Virus record (IMG/VR): IMGVR_UViG_3300025141_000511
Coordinates: 1 to 29,914 of that record
Direction: 5' to 3' (one strand)
DNA length: 29,914 nucleotides
DNA from: a virus
The position numbers and the translations under genes are program-made. Under the pieces are notes generated by a model. It made no database searches. It had not been told where the DNA came from and saw only the letters and a list, made by a program, of their open reading frames with translations. Numbering within the stretch: position 1 is the stretch's first letter; every line of letters starts with the position of its first letter. Positions 6,842 to 13,708 of the stretch are shown piece after piece.

Positions 6842-6870
6842 TCTATAGGTTTCATGGGTATACCTGTAGA
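6842..6870 (+). promoter_or_regulatory. 9-bp hairpin
   Basis: TCTATAGGT (6842-6850) pairs with ACCTGTAGA (6862-6870), with one G-U pair and an 11-nt loop. It lies in the structured leader ahead of the 7035 gene. Confidence 0.45.
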
Positions 6871-6918
6871 TGGACCTCCCCCCCCGATACTGACACCGGA
6901 GAAGCACGTTACGTTAGA

Positions 6919-6979
6919 CCCCGCTGTAGACCATGATAATGTTCCTAATGAGAGGTACTGTTCTTGGTCTACAGTGGGG
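6919..6979 (+). promoter_or_regulatory. 15-bp stem, 31-nt loop hairpin
   Basis: CCCCGCTGTAGACCA (6919-6933) pairs with TGGTCTACAGTGGGG (6965-6979): 15 of 15 positions pair if one G-U is allowed. The G-U suggests selection on RNA rather than DNA. It ends nine bases before palindrome copy 3. No U-tract follows. Confidence 0.65.
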
Positions 6980-6988
6980 CACCTCCGA

Positions 6989-7006
6989 GTTAGTCCTAGG
7001 ACTAAC
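6989..7006. promoter_or_regulatory. 18-bp perfect palindrome, copy 3
   Basis: GTTAGTCCTAGGACTAAC, identical to copy 2 including the flanking A and AA. It ends 28 nt before the ATG at 7035, with the AAGGAG site between them. Confidence 0.75.
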
Positions 7007-7034
7007 AAACACAATAAAATAAGGAGTCCACAGG

Positions 7035-7406
7035 ATGCCCGACAACGTATTGAAGTTTCCAGAACGCAAGAAAGACCCCTTTGGAATAGTTCGTACTGAG
7101 GAAGCTATAAAAAAGTTAAACAGGGCTATCGAAGAAAAATGTAGGTTTTTAGAAGTGGAAGCGGAGAAGGAAGCGAATACCGCGGTAGTCCTACCGTGCG
7201 GTCACACAACAGCACATATCATGGAGAGCGGAGATGTGAAGTGCGCGGAGTGTGGTAAGAGTCCTATCAAAATAATCCACGAACGGACTGAAACCGGCTT
7301 TAGAGATTGGTGCGAGGTGCCTATCGTTATGTGGGGTGTTATAGACCCTGACGATGTTGATATAGAGAACACAACCCTCATTAACCCAAACCCAGAGGTA
7401 AATTAA
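7035..7406 (+). CDS. Hypothetical protein with zinc-binding residues (123 aa)
   Basis: First gene after the structured leader and palindrome copy 3, with AAGGAG upstream of the ATG. It has a charged helical N-terminus, then CGH (55-57) and CAEC (70-73), a possible Cys/His zinc ribbon in the middle. The C-terminal half is acidic and hydrophobic with no recognised motif. It is directly followed by the DUF6378 gene with no gap, so it probably heads the polymerase operon. Function unknown. Confidence 0.65.
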   Translation: MPDNVLKFPERKKDPFGIVRTEEAIKKLNRAIEEKCRFLEVEAEKEANTAVVLPCGHTTAHIMESGDVKCAECGKSPIKIIHERTETGFRDWCEVPIVMWGVIDPDDVDIENTTLINPNPEVN

Positions 7407-7742
7407 ATGGCAGAGCAGTTGGAGCTACCTTTATGGGATACGCCGGATAAAGAACCGCGTGTTCGCGAGCGGTCAATCATACTACGTACGGCAGAAGAAT
7501 ACGTCACGAAGCAGCGCGCTCAAGACTATGGTGACATGAGTACAAATTTTGCTGTCATAGGTAAGTACTGGTCAACACACTTAGGTATAGAGATAAGCAG
7601 CGAAGATGTTGCTGTGATGATGGCGTTGTTAAAGATAGCTCGTGTAAAGGCTAACTCATCTACCAAAGACAGTTTCGTGGATGGGTGTGGATATCTGGCA
7701 TTGGCAGGAGAACTAGCCGAACTCAAAAACGGGGAGGGATGA
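7407..7742 (+). CDS. DUF6378-type phage protein
   Basis: 111 aa starting immediately after the preceding stop. The segment AEEYVTKQRAQDYGDMSTNFAVIG...W, then SSEDVAVMMALLKIARV and DSFVDGCGYLALAGE, matches the conserved DUF6378 pattern of phage proteins (R-x-x-x-YG, DVAxxMxxxKxAR, DxxxDxxGYxAL). The helical layout is reminiscent of all-alpha NTP pyrophosphatases (MazG-like), but the acidic ExxE metal-site pattern is not clear here. Its place beside the DNA polymerase fits a role in nucleotide metabolism; that is inference. Confidence 0.8.
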   Translation: MAEQLELPLWDTPDKEPRVRERSIILRTAEEYVTKQRAQDYGDMSTNFAVIGKYWSTHLGIEISSEDVAVMMALLKIARVKANSSTKDSFVDGCGYLALAGELAELKNGEG

Positions 7743-7746
7743 GCAA

Positions 7747-9579
7747 TTGGACCTGATAACGGTAGATTTCGAGACGTATTATGATAAAAAGTACTCGCTA
7801 ACAAAGATGACCACAGAGGAGTATATCAGGGACCCTCGCTTTGAAGTTATAGGAGTGGGGGTCAAGGTCAATAACAACAAAACGGAGTGGGCTAGTGGAA
7901 CGAACGACCAGATCAAACAATTCTTACAGACATTCGACTTCGAAGCGTCTTGTGTGCTTGCTCATAACACCATGTTTGATGGTGCCATTCTTGATTGGCA
8001 TTATAATATTAATCCTAGGTTTTATACCGATACTCTGTGCATTGCCCGCGCTGTGGACGGGGTGGAAGTTAGCGGAAGTTTGCGGGCGCTGGCTGAAAGG
8101 TATCAGCTTGGTGCTAAGGGAACAGAAGTCATCGACGCAATCGGGAAACGTAGAGGTGATTTCACCGAAGAAGAACTGTCACGTTACGGCGACTACTGTA
8201 TAAACGATGTGGATTTGACCTACGACCTGTTCAGGAAAATAGGTAATGGCTTCCCCAAACAGGAGCTTCGGCTCATTGATCTGACATTACGCATGTTCAT
8301 AACGGCAACATTGGTGTTGGAACGTGCCCGGTTAGAACAACATCTTGTGGAAATACGTAACCACAAAGATAGTTTGTTAAACTCCGCCGGAGTAACCAAA
8401 GACGACCTTATGAGTAACCCCAAGTTTGCTACGTTACTTGAAAGTGTGGGTGTCGATCCGCCTATGAAGATAAGTCTGACCACTGGCAAAGAAACCTTTG
8501 CTTTCGCTAAATCTGACGAAGATTTTATAGCTCTACGAGACCATGAAAACGCTGACGTTAGAAACCTCGTAGAAGCCCGACTAGGTAATAAGAGTACGCT
8601 AGAAGAAACTAGGACGCAGCGATTTATAGATATATCGAAGCGTGGTCCGTTACCCGTACCGGTGAGATACTACGCTGCACATACAGGTAGGTGGGGTGGA
8701 GATGATAAGATCAACCTGCAGAACCTACCAAGTAGGGGGTCTTCTGGTAAGAAGTTAAAGCGTAGTATACTAGCTCCCGAGTCGTGCTCCTTAATCAACG
8801 CCGATTCCTCCCAAATTGAAGCGCGTATACTTGCATGGTTGGCAGGACAGGATGATCTCACAGAGGCTTTTGCTTCCGGTAAAGATGTATACAGGAGTAT
8901 GGCTGCACGGATTTATGGCTACGCTCCTACCGCGGAAGATCATGTATCAGACGAGCAAAGGTTTGTTGGGAAGACCACTATCCTAGGCGCTGGTTATGGT
9001 ATGGGAGCAGTTCGTTTTCGGGAACAGTTAAAGAACTTCGGCACCGAGATAAGCGAGTGGGAAGCACGTAATGCTATCAACACCTACCGTAATACTAACT
9101 GGCAGATCACTAGGTTATGGCGCGATGCCCAACAAACCCTAACTAATATATCCCGTGGTGACGACGGTTCACTTGGCGTTAACGGACTTATACGTATCGT
9201 TGGTCGAAGGTTTTTATCTTTGCCGTCTGGGTTACGTCTACGATACGACGGGCTTGAAACCACCACTACACCGCAAGGTGTGGAGTTTGAATATAAAACA
9301 AGGCGCGGTATGACGAGAATTTACGGTGGGAAAGTCGTAGAGAACGTGTGTCAAGCACTCGCACGTTGCGTTATTGGTGAACAAATGTTAAAAATAGCTA
9401 AGAAATACAAAGTTGTGCTAACTGTGCATGACTCTGTGGTTTGCGCTGTGCCAGACAGCGAAGTCACTGAAGCCAAAGAATACATGCAGGAATGTATGCG
9501 TACGATACCTGATTGGGCTGAAGGATTACCTCTGGATTGCGAGGTGGGTGTGGGTAAATCATATGGAGATTGTGAGTGA
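7747..9579 (+). CDS. polA: Family A DNA polymerase with 3'-5' exonuclease
   Basis: 610 aa, starting with TTG at 7747 behind GGGAGGG; no in-frame ATG lies upstream. N-terminal DnaQ-like proofreading domain: DFET (7-10), N74-x3-D78 and Y150-x3-D154. Polymerase domain: motif A DSSQIEAR (from D353); motif B R-x3-K409-x3-L413-x3-Y417; motif C HDS (561-563). By alignment to the E. coli Pol I O-helix, L413 occupies position 762 (Phe in E. coli), placing it among Leu762 viral polymerases. Motif C has Ser where HDE is usual; the catalytic Asp is kept. No 5'-3' exonuclease domain. It replicates the phage genome with the primase-helicase and SSB candidate encoded downstream. Confidence 0.95.
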   Translation: MDLITVDFETYYDKKYSLTKMTTEEYIRDPRFEVIGVGVKVNNNKTEWASGTNDQIKQFLQTFDFEASCVLAHNTMFDGAILDWHYNINPRFYTDTLCIARAVDGVEVSGSLRALAERYQLGAKGTEVIDAIGKRRGDFTEEELSRYGDYCINDVDLTYDLFRKIGNGFPKQELRLIDLTLRMFITATLVLERARLEQHLVEIRNHKDSLLNSAGVTKDDLMSNPKFATLLESVGVDPPMKISLTTGKETFAFAKSDEDFIALRDHENADVRNLVEARLGNKSTLEETRTQRFIDISKRGPLPVPVRYYAAHTGRWGGDDKINLQNLPSRGSSGKKLKRSILAPESCSLINADSSQIEARILAWLAGQDDLTEAFASGKDVYRSMAARIYGYAPTAEDHVSDEQRFVGKTTILGAGYGMGAVRFREQLKNFGTEISEWEARNAINTYRNTNWQITRLWRDAQQTLTNISRGDDGSLGVNGLIRIVGRRFLSLPSGLRLRYDGLETTTTPQGVEFEYKTRRGMTRIYGGKVVENVCQALARCVIGEQMLKIAKKYKVVLTVHDSVVCAVPDSEVTEAKEYMQECMRTIPDWAEGLPLDCEVGVGKSYGDCE

Positions 9580-10247
9580 TGTCTGCGATAGTGCCGTGGT
9601 CGTACAGTCGTATCAAAGCGTTTGAACAATGCCCAAAACAATTCTACCACATGAAAGTGGCTAAGGATTATGAGGATCGGGTTACTGACGCAATGCTTTA
9701 CGGTTCATCATTCCATACTGCCGCCGAAGAATATGTTCGTGACGGCACCCCCATGCCAGAAAGATTTGATTACGCGGTGTCTGCCATAAACAGCCTGATA
9801 GATAAAGAAGGCGATAAGTTATGCGAATATGAATTAGGTCTCGACGAAGGGCTGAAGCCTTGTACCTTTTCTGGTAAAGATGTTTGGTTCAGAGGTATAG
9901 CCGACCTGATAATAATAGACGACGATCTGGCGTGGGTAATAGATTACAAAACAGGTAAATCTGCGCGGTACGCGGATACAGGCCAACTAGAGCTTATGAC
10001 TTTAGCGGTGTTTAAACACTTCCCCGAAGTTAATAGTGTTAGAGCCGGGCTGTTATTTGTGGTATCTAAAGACTTGATTAAGAGTTCGTATACGAGAGAA
10101 CAAGAAAATACTTTATGGGATAAATGGATTACTTCATTTAACCGTATGAAAGAAGCGTATACGAACGACTACTGGAACACCAAACCCAGTGGTTTATGTA
10201 GACGACATTGCGCGGTTACAGAGTGCGTGTACAACGGTAGGAGTTAA
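9579..10247 (+). CDS. RecB/Cas4-like PD-(D/E)XK nuclease with four-Cys cluster
   Basis: 222 aa from the ATG at 9579, overlapping the polymerase stop by one base (a GTG three bases upstream is possible). Nuclease core: GSSFH (42-46), GIAD (106-109), IDYKTGK (121-127) and Gln136. One Cys near the N-terminus (C18, in FEQCPKQFY) and three at the C-terminus (C207, C211, C216) match the arrangement that holds a 4Fe-4S cluster in Cas4, AddB and related exonucleases. Likely a DNA end-processing or recombination exonuclease acting with the neighbouring polymerase and helicases. No Cas genes are present. Confidence 0.88.
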   Translation: MSAIVPWSYSRIKAFEQCPKQFYHMKVAKDYEDRVTDAMLYGSSFHTAAEEYVRDGTPMPERFDYAVSAINSLIDKEGDKLCEYELGLDEGLKPCTFSGKDVWFRGIADLIIIDDDLAWVIDYKTGKSARYADTGQLELMTLAVFKHFPEVNSVRAGLLFVVSKDLIKSSYTREQENTLWDKWITSFNRMKEAYTNDYWNTKPSGLCRRHCAVTECVYNGRS

Positions 10248-10250
10248 ATT

Positions 10251-10514
10251 ATGGCTTACACCAAATCGAAACGACCCTACAAAAAAGAATACCAGAAGCA
10301 GAAGGGCAGAGGCGAACATCCTGATAGGATGGAACGGCAACGGGCTAGACGGGCGTTCGATAAGAAAGGTGTGTCTCGTAAAGGGAAAGATGTTAGCCAT
10401 AAAAAGATGTTGAGCAAAGGAGGCTCTAACAAAGACGGCTACAAACTAGAAAGCCCCAGTAAAAACCGTAGCAGAAACGGCAAACGTAAAAGAGTTGTTA
10501 AACGCAAGGTGTAG
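10251..10514 (+). CDS. Basic HNH-like small protein (87 aa)
   Basis: Three bases after the nuclease gene, with TAGGAG upstream. It is extremely basic. The middle reads GKDVSHKKMLSKGGSN...YKLESPSKNRSRNG, similar to the DxxH...LSKGGxN...L...NRS pattern of small phage HNH-fold proteins. The expected second His or Asn metal ligands are not obvious, so it may be a non-catalytic DNA-binding relative. The context (polymerase, nuclease, helicase) fits a replication or recombination accessory factor. Confidence 0.65.
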   Translation: MAYTKSKRPYKKEYQKQKGRGEHPDRMERQRARRAFDKKGVSRKGKDVSHKKMLSKGGSNKDGYKLESPSKNRSRNGKRKRVVKRKV

Positions 10515-10531
10515 GGTGTAGGAGGAAAGTA

Positions 10532-10696
10532 ATGGTGTCTAAAAAGTTACCCGATGAAGATTGGGGAGCGCAAACCCACGTACCAAAAACCCGTAAATGC
10601 TTATCGTGCCTAGAAGAATTTGAAAGTGAGTGGGCTGGTGAACGGGTTTGTAAAAAGTGTAAAGCGACGAACATGTGGAGGACCGGCGCGCTCTAA
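10532..10696 (+). CDS. Zinc-ribbon mini-protein (54 aa)
   Basis: ATG at 10532 behind a strong GGAGGA. CLSC (23-26) and CKKC (40-43) flank an acidic loop (LEEFESEWAGERV); this RKCLxC...F.SE..GERVCxxCK layout is common in small phage proteins of unknown role. Followed by a 120-bp structured gap before the helicase gene. Likely a zinc-binding nucleic-acid or adaptor protein. Confidence 0.7.
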   Translation: MVSKKLPDEDWGAQTHVPKTRKCLSCLEEFESEWAGERVCKKCKATNMWRTGAL

Positions 10697-10816
10697 CTTA
10701 GGAACAGAATAAAGCGCGTTTAACAGAAAGGAATTCCCCGGCCTCGCGCTTTAGCTGGGGTGGGACTTCCCATCTCACCCCAGCACCCTTGCCGTTCACC
10801 AGCACAGGAGAACTCA
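10697..10816 (+). other. Structured leader of the SNF2 helicase gene
   Basis: 120-bp gap with two perfect hairpins: AAAGCGCG (10711-10718) with CGCGCTTT (10745-10752), and GCTGGGGTG (10754-10762) with CACCCCAGC (10776-10784). They lie back to back, one base apart. The loop of the second contains GGGACTTCCC, giving a nested alternative stem. No U-tract follows either, and the helicase ribosome site AGGAG (10806-10810) comes after them, so they belong to its 5' leader. Confidence 0.6.
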
Positions 10817-12352
10817 GTGCAAATAATAAAAAATAAGGCGTTATTACTTAAACTAAAAAACCCCGAGACTGTAACAAATAACATACCAAAAAGTAGTATA
10901 GTGGGGGACAATGGAGTTCTTGTGAGCTGGGGTCTACAAGAAGCACACACACTTAATAGCCTTGATATAAAAGCGCCCTCACCAATAACCGCGCAGTACA
11001 ATTGGCCGGGGCAGCACAAACCATTTGACCACCAGAAAACAACATCAGCTTTTCTCACCCTTAACCACCGAGCTTTTTGTTTTAATGAACAAGGCACGGG
11101 TAAAACGGCATCTGCCATATGGGCGTCCGATTATCTTTTGAACAAAGGTATAATAAATAGAGTTCTAGTGATCTGCCCCTTATCGATCATGGACAGCGCG
11201 TGGCGTGCGGATTTATTCACGTTTGCTATGCACAGGTCTGTAGATGTTGCGTATGGGTCTGCCGAAAAACGTAGACGCATAATAGCGAATGGTTCTGACT
11301 ACGTGATAATAAATTATGACGGTGTTGATATAGTGTCTGACGTTATCGAGGAAGGTAATTTCGACCTTATAATCGTGGATGAAGCAACGCACTATAAGAA
11401 CGCGCAAACTAAACGGTGGAAAACTCTCAATAAACTTATTAACCGTAATACATGGGTGTGGATGATGACGGGCACACCCGCTGCACAAAGTCCTGTTGAT
11501 GCCTACGGTCTAGCCAAGATAGTAAACCCTGCAAAGACACCGCGGTTCTTTGGTTCGTTCCGCGATATGGTTATGTACAAGGTATCTAATTTTAAATGGA
11601 TACCGAAAGAAAGCGCAACGGACACAGTATTCAACATATTGCAGCCCGCCATCCGGTTCACCAAAGCAGATTGCCTAGACCTACCAGATATGGTGTACGT
11701 AAAACGTGAAGTGGAGATGACCAAGCAGCAAAAGAAATATTATGGGGAACTAAAAAAATACATGGTGTTACAAGCAGCGGGTGAGGAGATAACCGCCGTT
11801 AACGCCGCTGCGAATATGAACAAACTATTGCAGATATCCTGTGGTGCAGTATACACCGATAAAGGTGACGCATTAGAGTTCGACGTAAAGCACAGATACA
11901 AAGTTCTTCGCGAGGTGATAGACGAGTCAAGCCAAAAAGTTCTGGTGTTTGTTCCTTTCCGCCACGCCATCAGTATTCTGTCAAACAAACTAACCGCCGA
12001 TAATATCAGTAGCGAAATTATCCAAGGCAATGTATCCGCACCGCGCCGAACCGAGATTTTCAAAGCATTTCAAGAACAGCAACACCCCCAAGTTCTGATA
12101 ATCCAGCCAGCCGCCGCTGCACACGGGGTAACCCTGACCGCTGCGAATACGGTGGTGTGGTGGGGTCCAACTAGTTCGTTGGAAACTTATTCTCAGGCTA
12201 ATGCCCGCGTCCATAGGTCCGGGCAGCACTACAAGTGTACAGTGATACAACTACAAGGTTCTACCGTGGAAAAGCACGTTTACAATTTATTAGACAGTAA
12301 AATTGATGTCCACACACAAATACTAGATTTATACAACGAATTACTTGACTAA
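10817..12352 (+). CDS. SNF2-family DEAD/DEAH-like helicase
   Basis: 511 aa from the GTG at 10817, behind AGGAG; the frame is open from an ATG at 10760, but that ATG sits inside a leader hairpin with no ribosome site. Superfamily 2 motifs in order: HQ in KPFDHQKTT (Q-like, about 68-74), GTGKT (93-97), VDEAT (187-191), TGTP (218-221), a long helical second lobe, and ANARVHRSGQ (about 461-470, motif VI). The compact layout is that of phage SNF2-type translocases. Such enzymes move along duplex DNA to remodel protein-DNA complexes or aid branch migration; here it sits among replication genes. Confidence 0.9.
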   Translation: MQIIKNKALLLKLKNPETVTNNIPKSSIVGDNGVLVSWGLQEAHTLNSLDIKAPSPITAQYNWPGQHKPFDHQKTTSAFLTLNHRAFCFNEQGTGKTASAIWASDYLLNKGIINRVLVICPLSIMDSAWRADLFTFAMHRSVDVAYGSAEKRRRIIANGSDYVIINYDGVDIVSDVIEEGNFDLIIVDEATHYKNAQTKRWKTLNKLINRNTWVWMMTGTPAAQSPVDAYGLAKIVNPAKTPRFFGSFRDMVMYKVSNFKWIPKESATDTVFNILQPAIRFTKADCLDLPDMVYVKREVEMTKQQKKYYGELKKYMVLQAAGEEITAVNAAANMNKLLQISCGAVYTDKGDALEFDVKHRYKVLREVIDESSQKVLVFVPFRHAISILSNKLTADNISSEIIQGNVSAPRRTEIFKAFQEQQHPQVLIIQPAAAAHGVTLTAANTVVWWGPTSSLETYSQANARVHRSGQHYKCTVIQLQGSTVEKHVYNLLDSKIDVHTQILDLYNELLD

Positions 12353-12401
12353 CCTATTTTACGATACTAGAATGCCCTTCCCACAACGAAGGAGGGTTTA
12401 G

Positions 12402-12800
12402 ATGGGTGCGGAACAGGTAGAGTTGGAAAAACTCACTAAGGTTTACTTGAAAATAAAAGACCGTCGAAACGAAATATCTAAACAGTTCAAAGATGAAGAC
12501 GGCGACTTAAAAGAACAGCAGGAGATCATCAAGCGTGCGCTGCTAGACCACTGCAAAGAACATAATGTCGAGAGTGTACGTACGTCAGAAGGACTTTTCT
12601 ATAGAAGTGTCAGGACGCGTTACTGGACCTCGGATTGGGAAAGTATGTACCGGTTTGTCCATGAAAATGGTGTACCGGAGTTCCTCGAAAAACGATTGAA
12701 CCAAGGGAATGTGAAACAGTTCTTGGAAGAAAACCCAGAATGTGTACCCCAAGGTTTGAATGTCGATAGTGAGTACGTAATTTCTATAAGGAAAAAATAA
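12402..12800 (+). CDS. Conserved phage replication-module protein of unknown function (132 aa)
   Basis: ATG preceded by AAGGAGGG; the site lies in a small CCTTC/GAAGG stem (12376-12380 with 12388-12392) that could hide it. The N-terminal half is a long charged helix likely to form a coiled coil (about residues 4-55, with KDEDGDLKEQQEIIKRALLDHCKEH). The C-terminal half includes RTRYWTSDWESMYRF, FLEKRLNQGNVKQFLEENP and PQGLNVDSEYVISIRKK. I recognise this as a recurrent aquatic-phage protein near helicases but know no function. It ends one base into the next gene. Confidence 0.7.
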   Translation: MGAEQVELEKLTKVYLKIKDRRNEISKQFKDEDGDLKEQQEIIKRALLDHCKEHNVESVRTSEGLFYRSVRTRYWTSDWESMYRFVHENGVPEFLEKRLNQGNVKQFLEENPECVPQGLNVDSEYVISIRKK

Positions 12801-13045
12801 TGAATGACCCGGCGTATGTGCCAATAGAGGATGTGTCTAAACATTTTAGTGTTAGCGTATCCACAATCCGCGGTTGGATAAGGCGTGAGCATATCCCCCC
12901 TTCTACATATATCAAGGTTGGGAATACGTATCGGTTCTCTATACCGGCAGTCGTATCTGCACTGTCTTCTGTAGATGATACCCCCACACCAGAAGAAGTT
13001 AGTCTTAGGACTAACTTTAGCCTCAATCCTGACGAGGACTTTTAA
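12800..13045 (+). CDS. Excisionase/MerR-like helix-turn-helix DNA-binding protein
   Basis: 81 aa. Residues 6-55 read as a winged HTH of the excisionase type: YVPIEDVSKHFSVSVSTIRGWIRREHIPPSTYIKVGN..RF. The start overlaps the preceding stop (TAATG). The C-terminal 25 residues are acidic and look disordered; their coding sequence contains palindrome copy 4. Such proteins act as phage excisionases or regulators. With no integrase in view, a regulator is more likely, and the palindromes are natural candidate sites. That link is inference. Confidence 0.75.
   Translation: MNDPAYVPIEDVSKHFSVSVSTIRGWIRREHIPPSTYIKVGNTYRFSIPAVVSALSSVDDTPTPEEVSLRTNFSLNPDEDF
12998..13015. promoter_or_regulatory. 18-bp palindrome, copy 4 (inside HTH gene end)
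   Basis: GTTAGTCTTAGGACTAAC, identical to copy 1 and sharing its flanks (AG before GTTAGT, TT after). It lies in the last codons of the HTH gene and ends 35 nt before the GTG of the next gene. Its presence inside coding sequence argues that the site itself is under selection. Confidence 0.7.
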
Positions 13046-13050
13046 GTAAA

Positions 13051-13698
13051 GTGCTACGTTTAGATATCCACGATAAACTCTTTCGAGATGCGGCGACTAT
13101 TAAATCTACATACTTTGGTGTGTTAGTGAACGCCGCGCCGATATCTAGGTCTTATTATGAGGAGGAATACGATCCAGACAGATTAAATACCCCTGCGTGT
13201 TGGTCCGCCGACACACAAACGCCATCGCCAGATGTACCCTCGCACCAACGCCAATCGGTAAGGTGTATGGATTGTAGACACAACATAAGGGGTTCTGGTT
13301 ATGGAAGTAGCCGTGCGTGCAGGTTTTCACAGCGGCTAGCTATATTACCTGAAGAAGATTTCGGTATAGTTTACCAGTTACGTTTGCCAGCTACCTCTAT
13401 CTTCGGTGAGGCTCGTGACGGTAATCTGCCTATGCAAGCCTATGCTCGTTTTCTCAAAGAACACGACACACCGGCTATAGCGGTTATCACACATATGTAT
13501 TTTGATGATGCTAGCCCTACACCGAAACTTTTTTTCAAACCCAAAAGACCTCTGACAGAGGATGAACTGCGCGAAGCTGGTGGCATGATAAACCATGTCG
13601 ATACAATTCGTGCCATAACATTAGAATTCACACCTTTTGAGAATTCTAAAATATCCCCGTTTGTTGAAACAGACGGTTTTCAATCCACTAAACTCTAG
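13051..13698 (+). CDS. Conserved phage protein with four-Cys site (215 aa)
   Basis: GTG start at 13051, five bases after the HTH stop and 35 nt after palindrome copy 4; a GAGGA lies rather far upstream. Four Cys in the pattern C50-x21-C72-x2-C75-x14-C90 (PACWS, RCMDC, RACRF) suggest a zinc or Fe-S site. A strand-rich region follows (VYQLRLPATSIFG, then AVITHMYFDD and KLFFKPKRPL). I recognise the PACW...C..C...GS...ACRF...QLxLPATSIFG pattern from aquatic phages, always near the SSB-type gene. It may be a partner of the single-strand binding protein; function not established. Confidence 0.7.
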   Translation: MLRLDIHDKLFRDAATIKSTYFGVLVNAAPISRSYYEEEYDPDRLNTPACWSADTQTPSPDVPSHQRQSVRCMDCRHNIRGSGYGSSRACRFSQRLAILPEEDFGIVYQLRLPATSIFGEARDGNLPMQAYARFLKEHDTPAIAVITHMYFDDASPTPKLFFKPKRPLTEDELREAGGMINHVDTIRAITLEFTPFENSKISPFVETDGFQSTKL

Positions 13699-13708
13699 GA
13701 GAATAAGT

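Larger units (their letters stand above)
6736..7034 (+). other. About 300-bp non-coding structured leader
   Basis: No convincing gene. The region contains a short hairpin (6842-6850 with 6862-6870), a C8 run near 6888-6895, a 15-bp hairpin (6919-6979) and palindrome copy 3, and ends at the AAGGAG site of the 7035 gene. An overlapping + frame open from 6830 has no ribosome site and runs into that gene. The density of paired elements suggests an untranslated leader or small RNA, or an origin-like region. Confidence 0.55.

Noticed and set aside
6780-6850. tRNA-like GGTTTCAAGTCT segment
   Set aside because: No five-base T-arm, anticodon arm or acceptor stem can be assembled around it.
6830-7099. 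89-aa + strand ORF in the structured leader
   Set aside because: No ribosome site, Pro/His-rich unlikely sequence, crosses two hairpins and the palindrome, and overlaps the better supported 7035 gene by 65 bases.
10760-10816. Upstream ATG extending the SNF2 helicase by 19 residues
   Set aside because: It lies inside the left arm of a perfect hairpin with no ribosome site; the GTG at 10817 has AGGAG and gives a normal N-terminus.
12800-13045. Excisionase call as evidence for a prophage
   Set aside because: No integrase, att duplication or bacterial gene is present in the window; the HTH fold alone does not show lysogeny.
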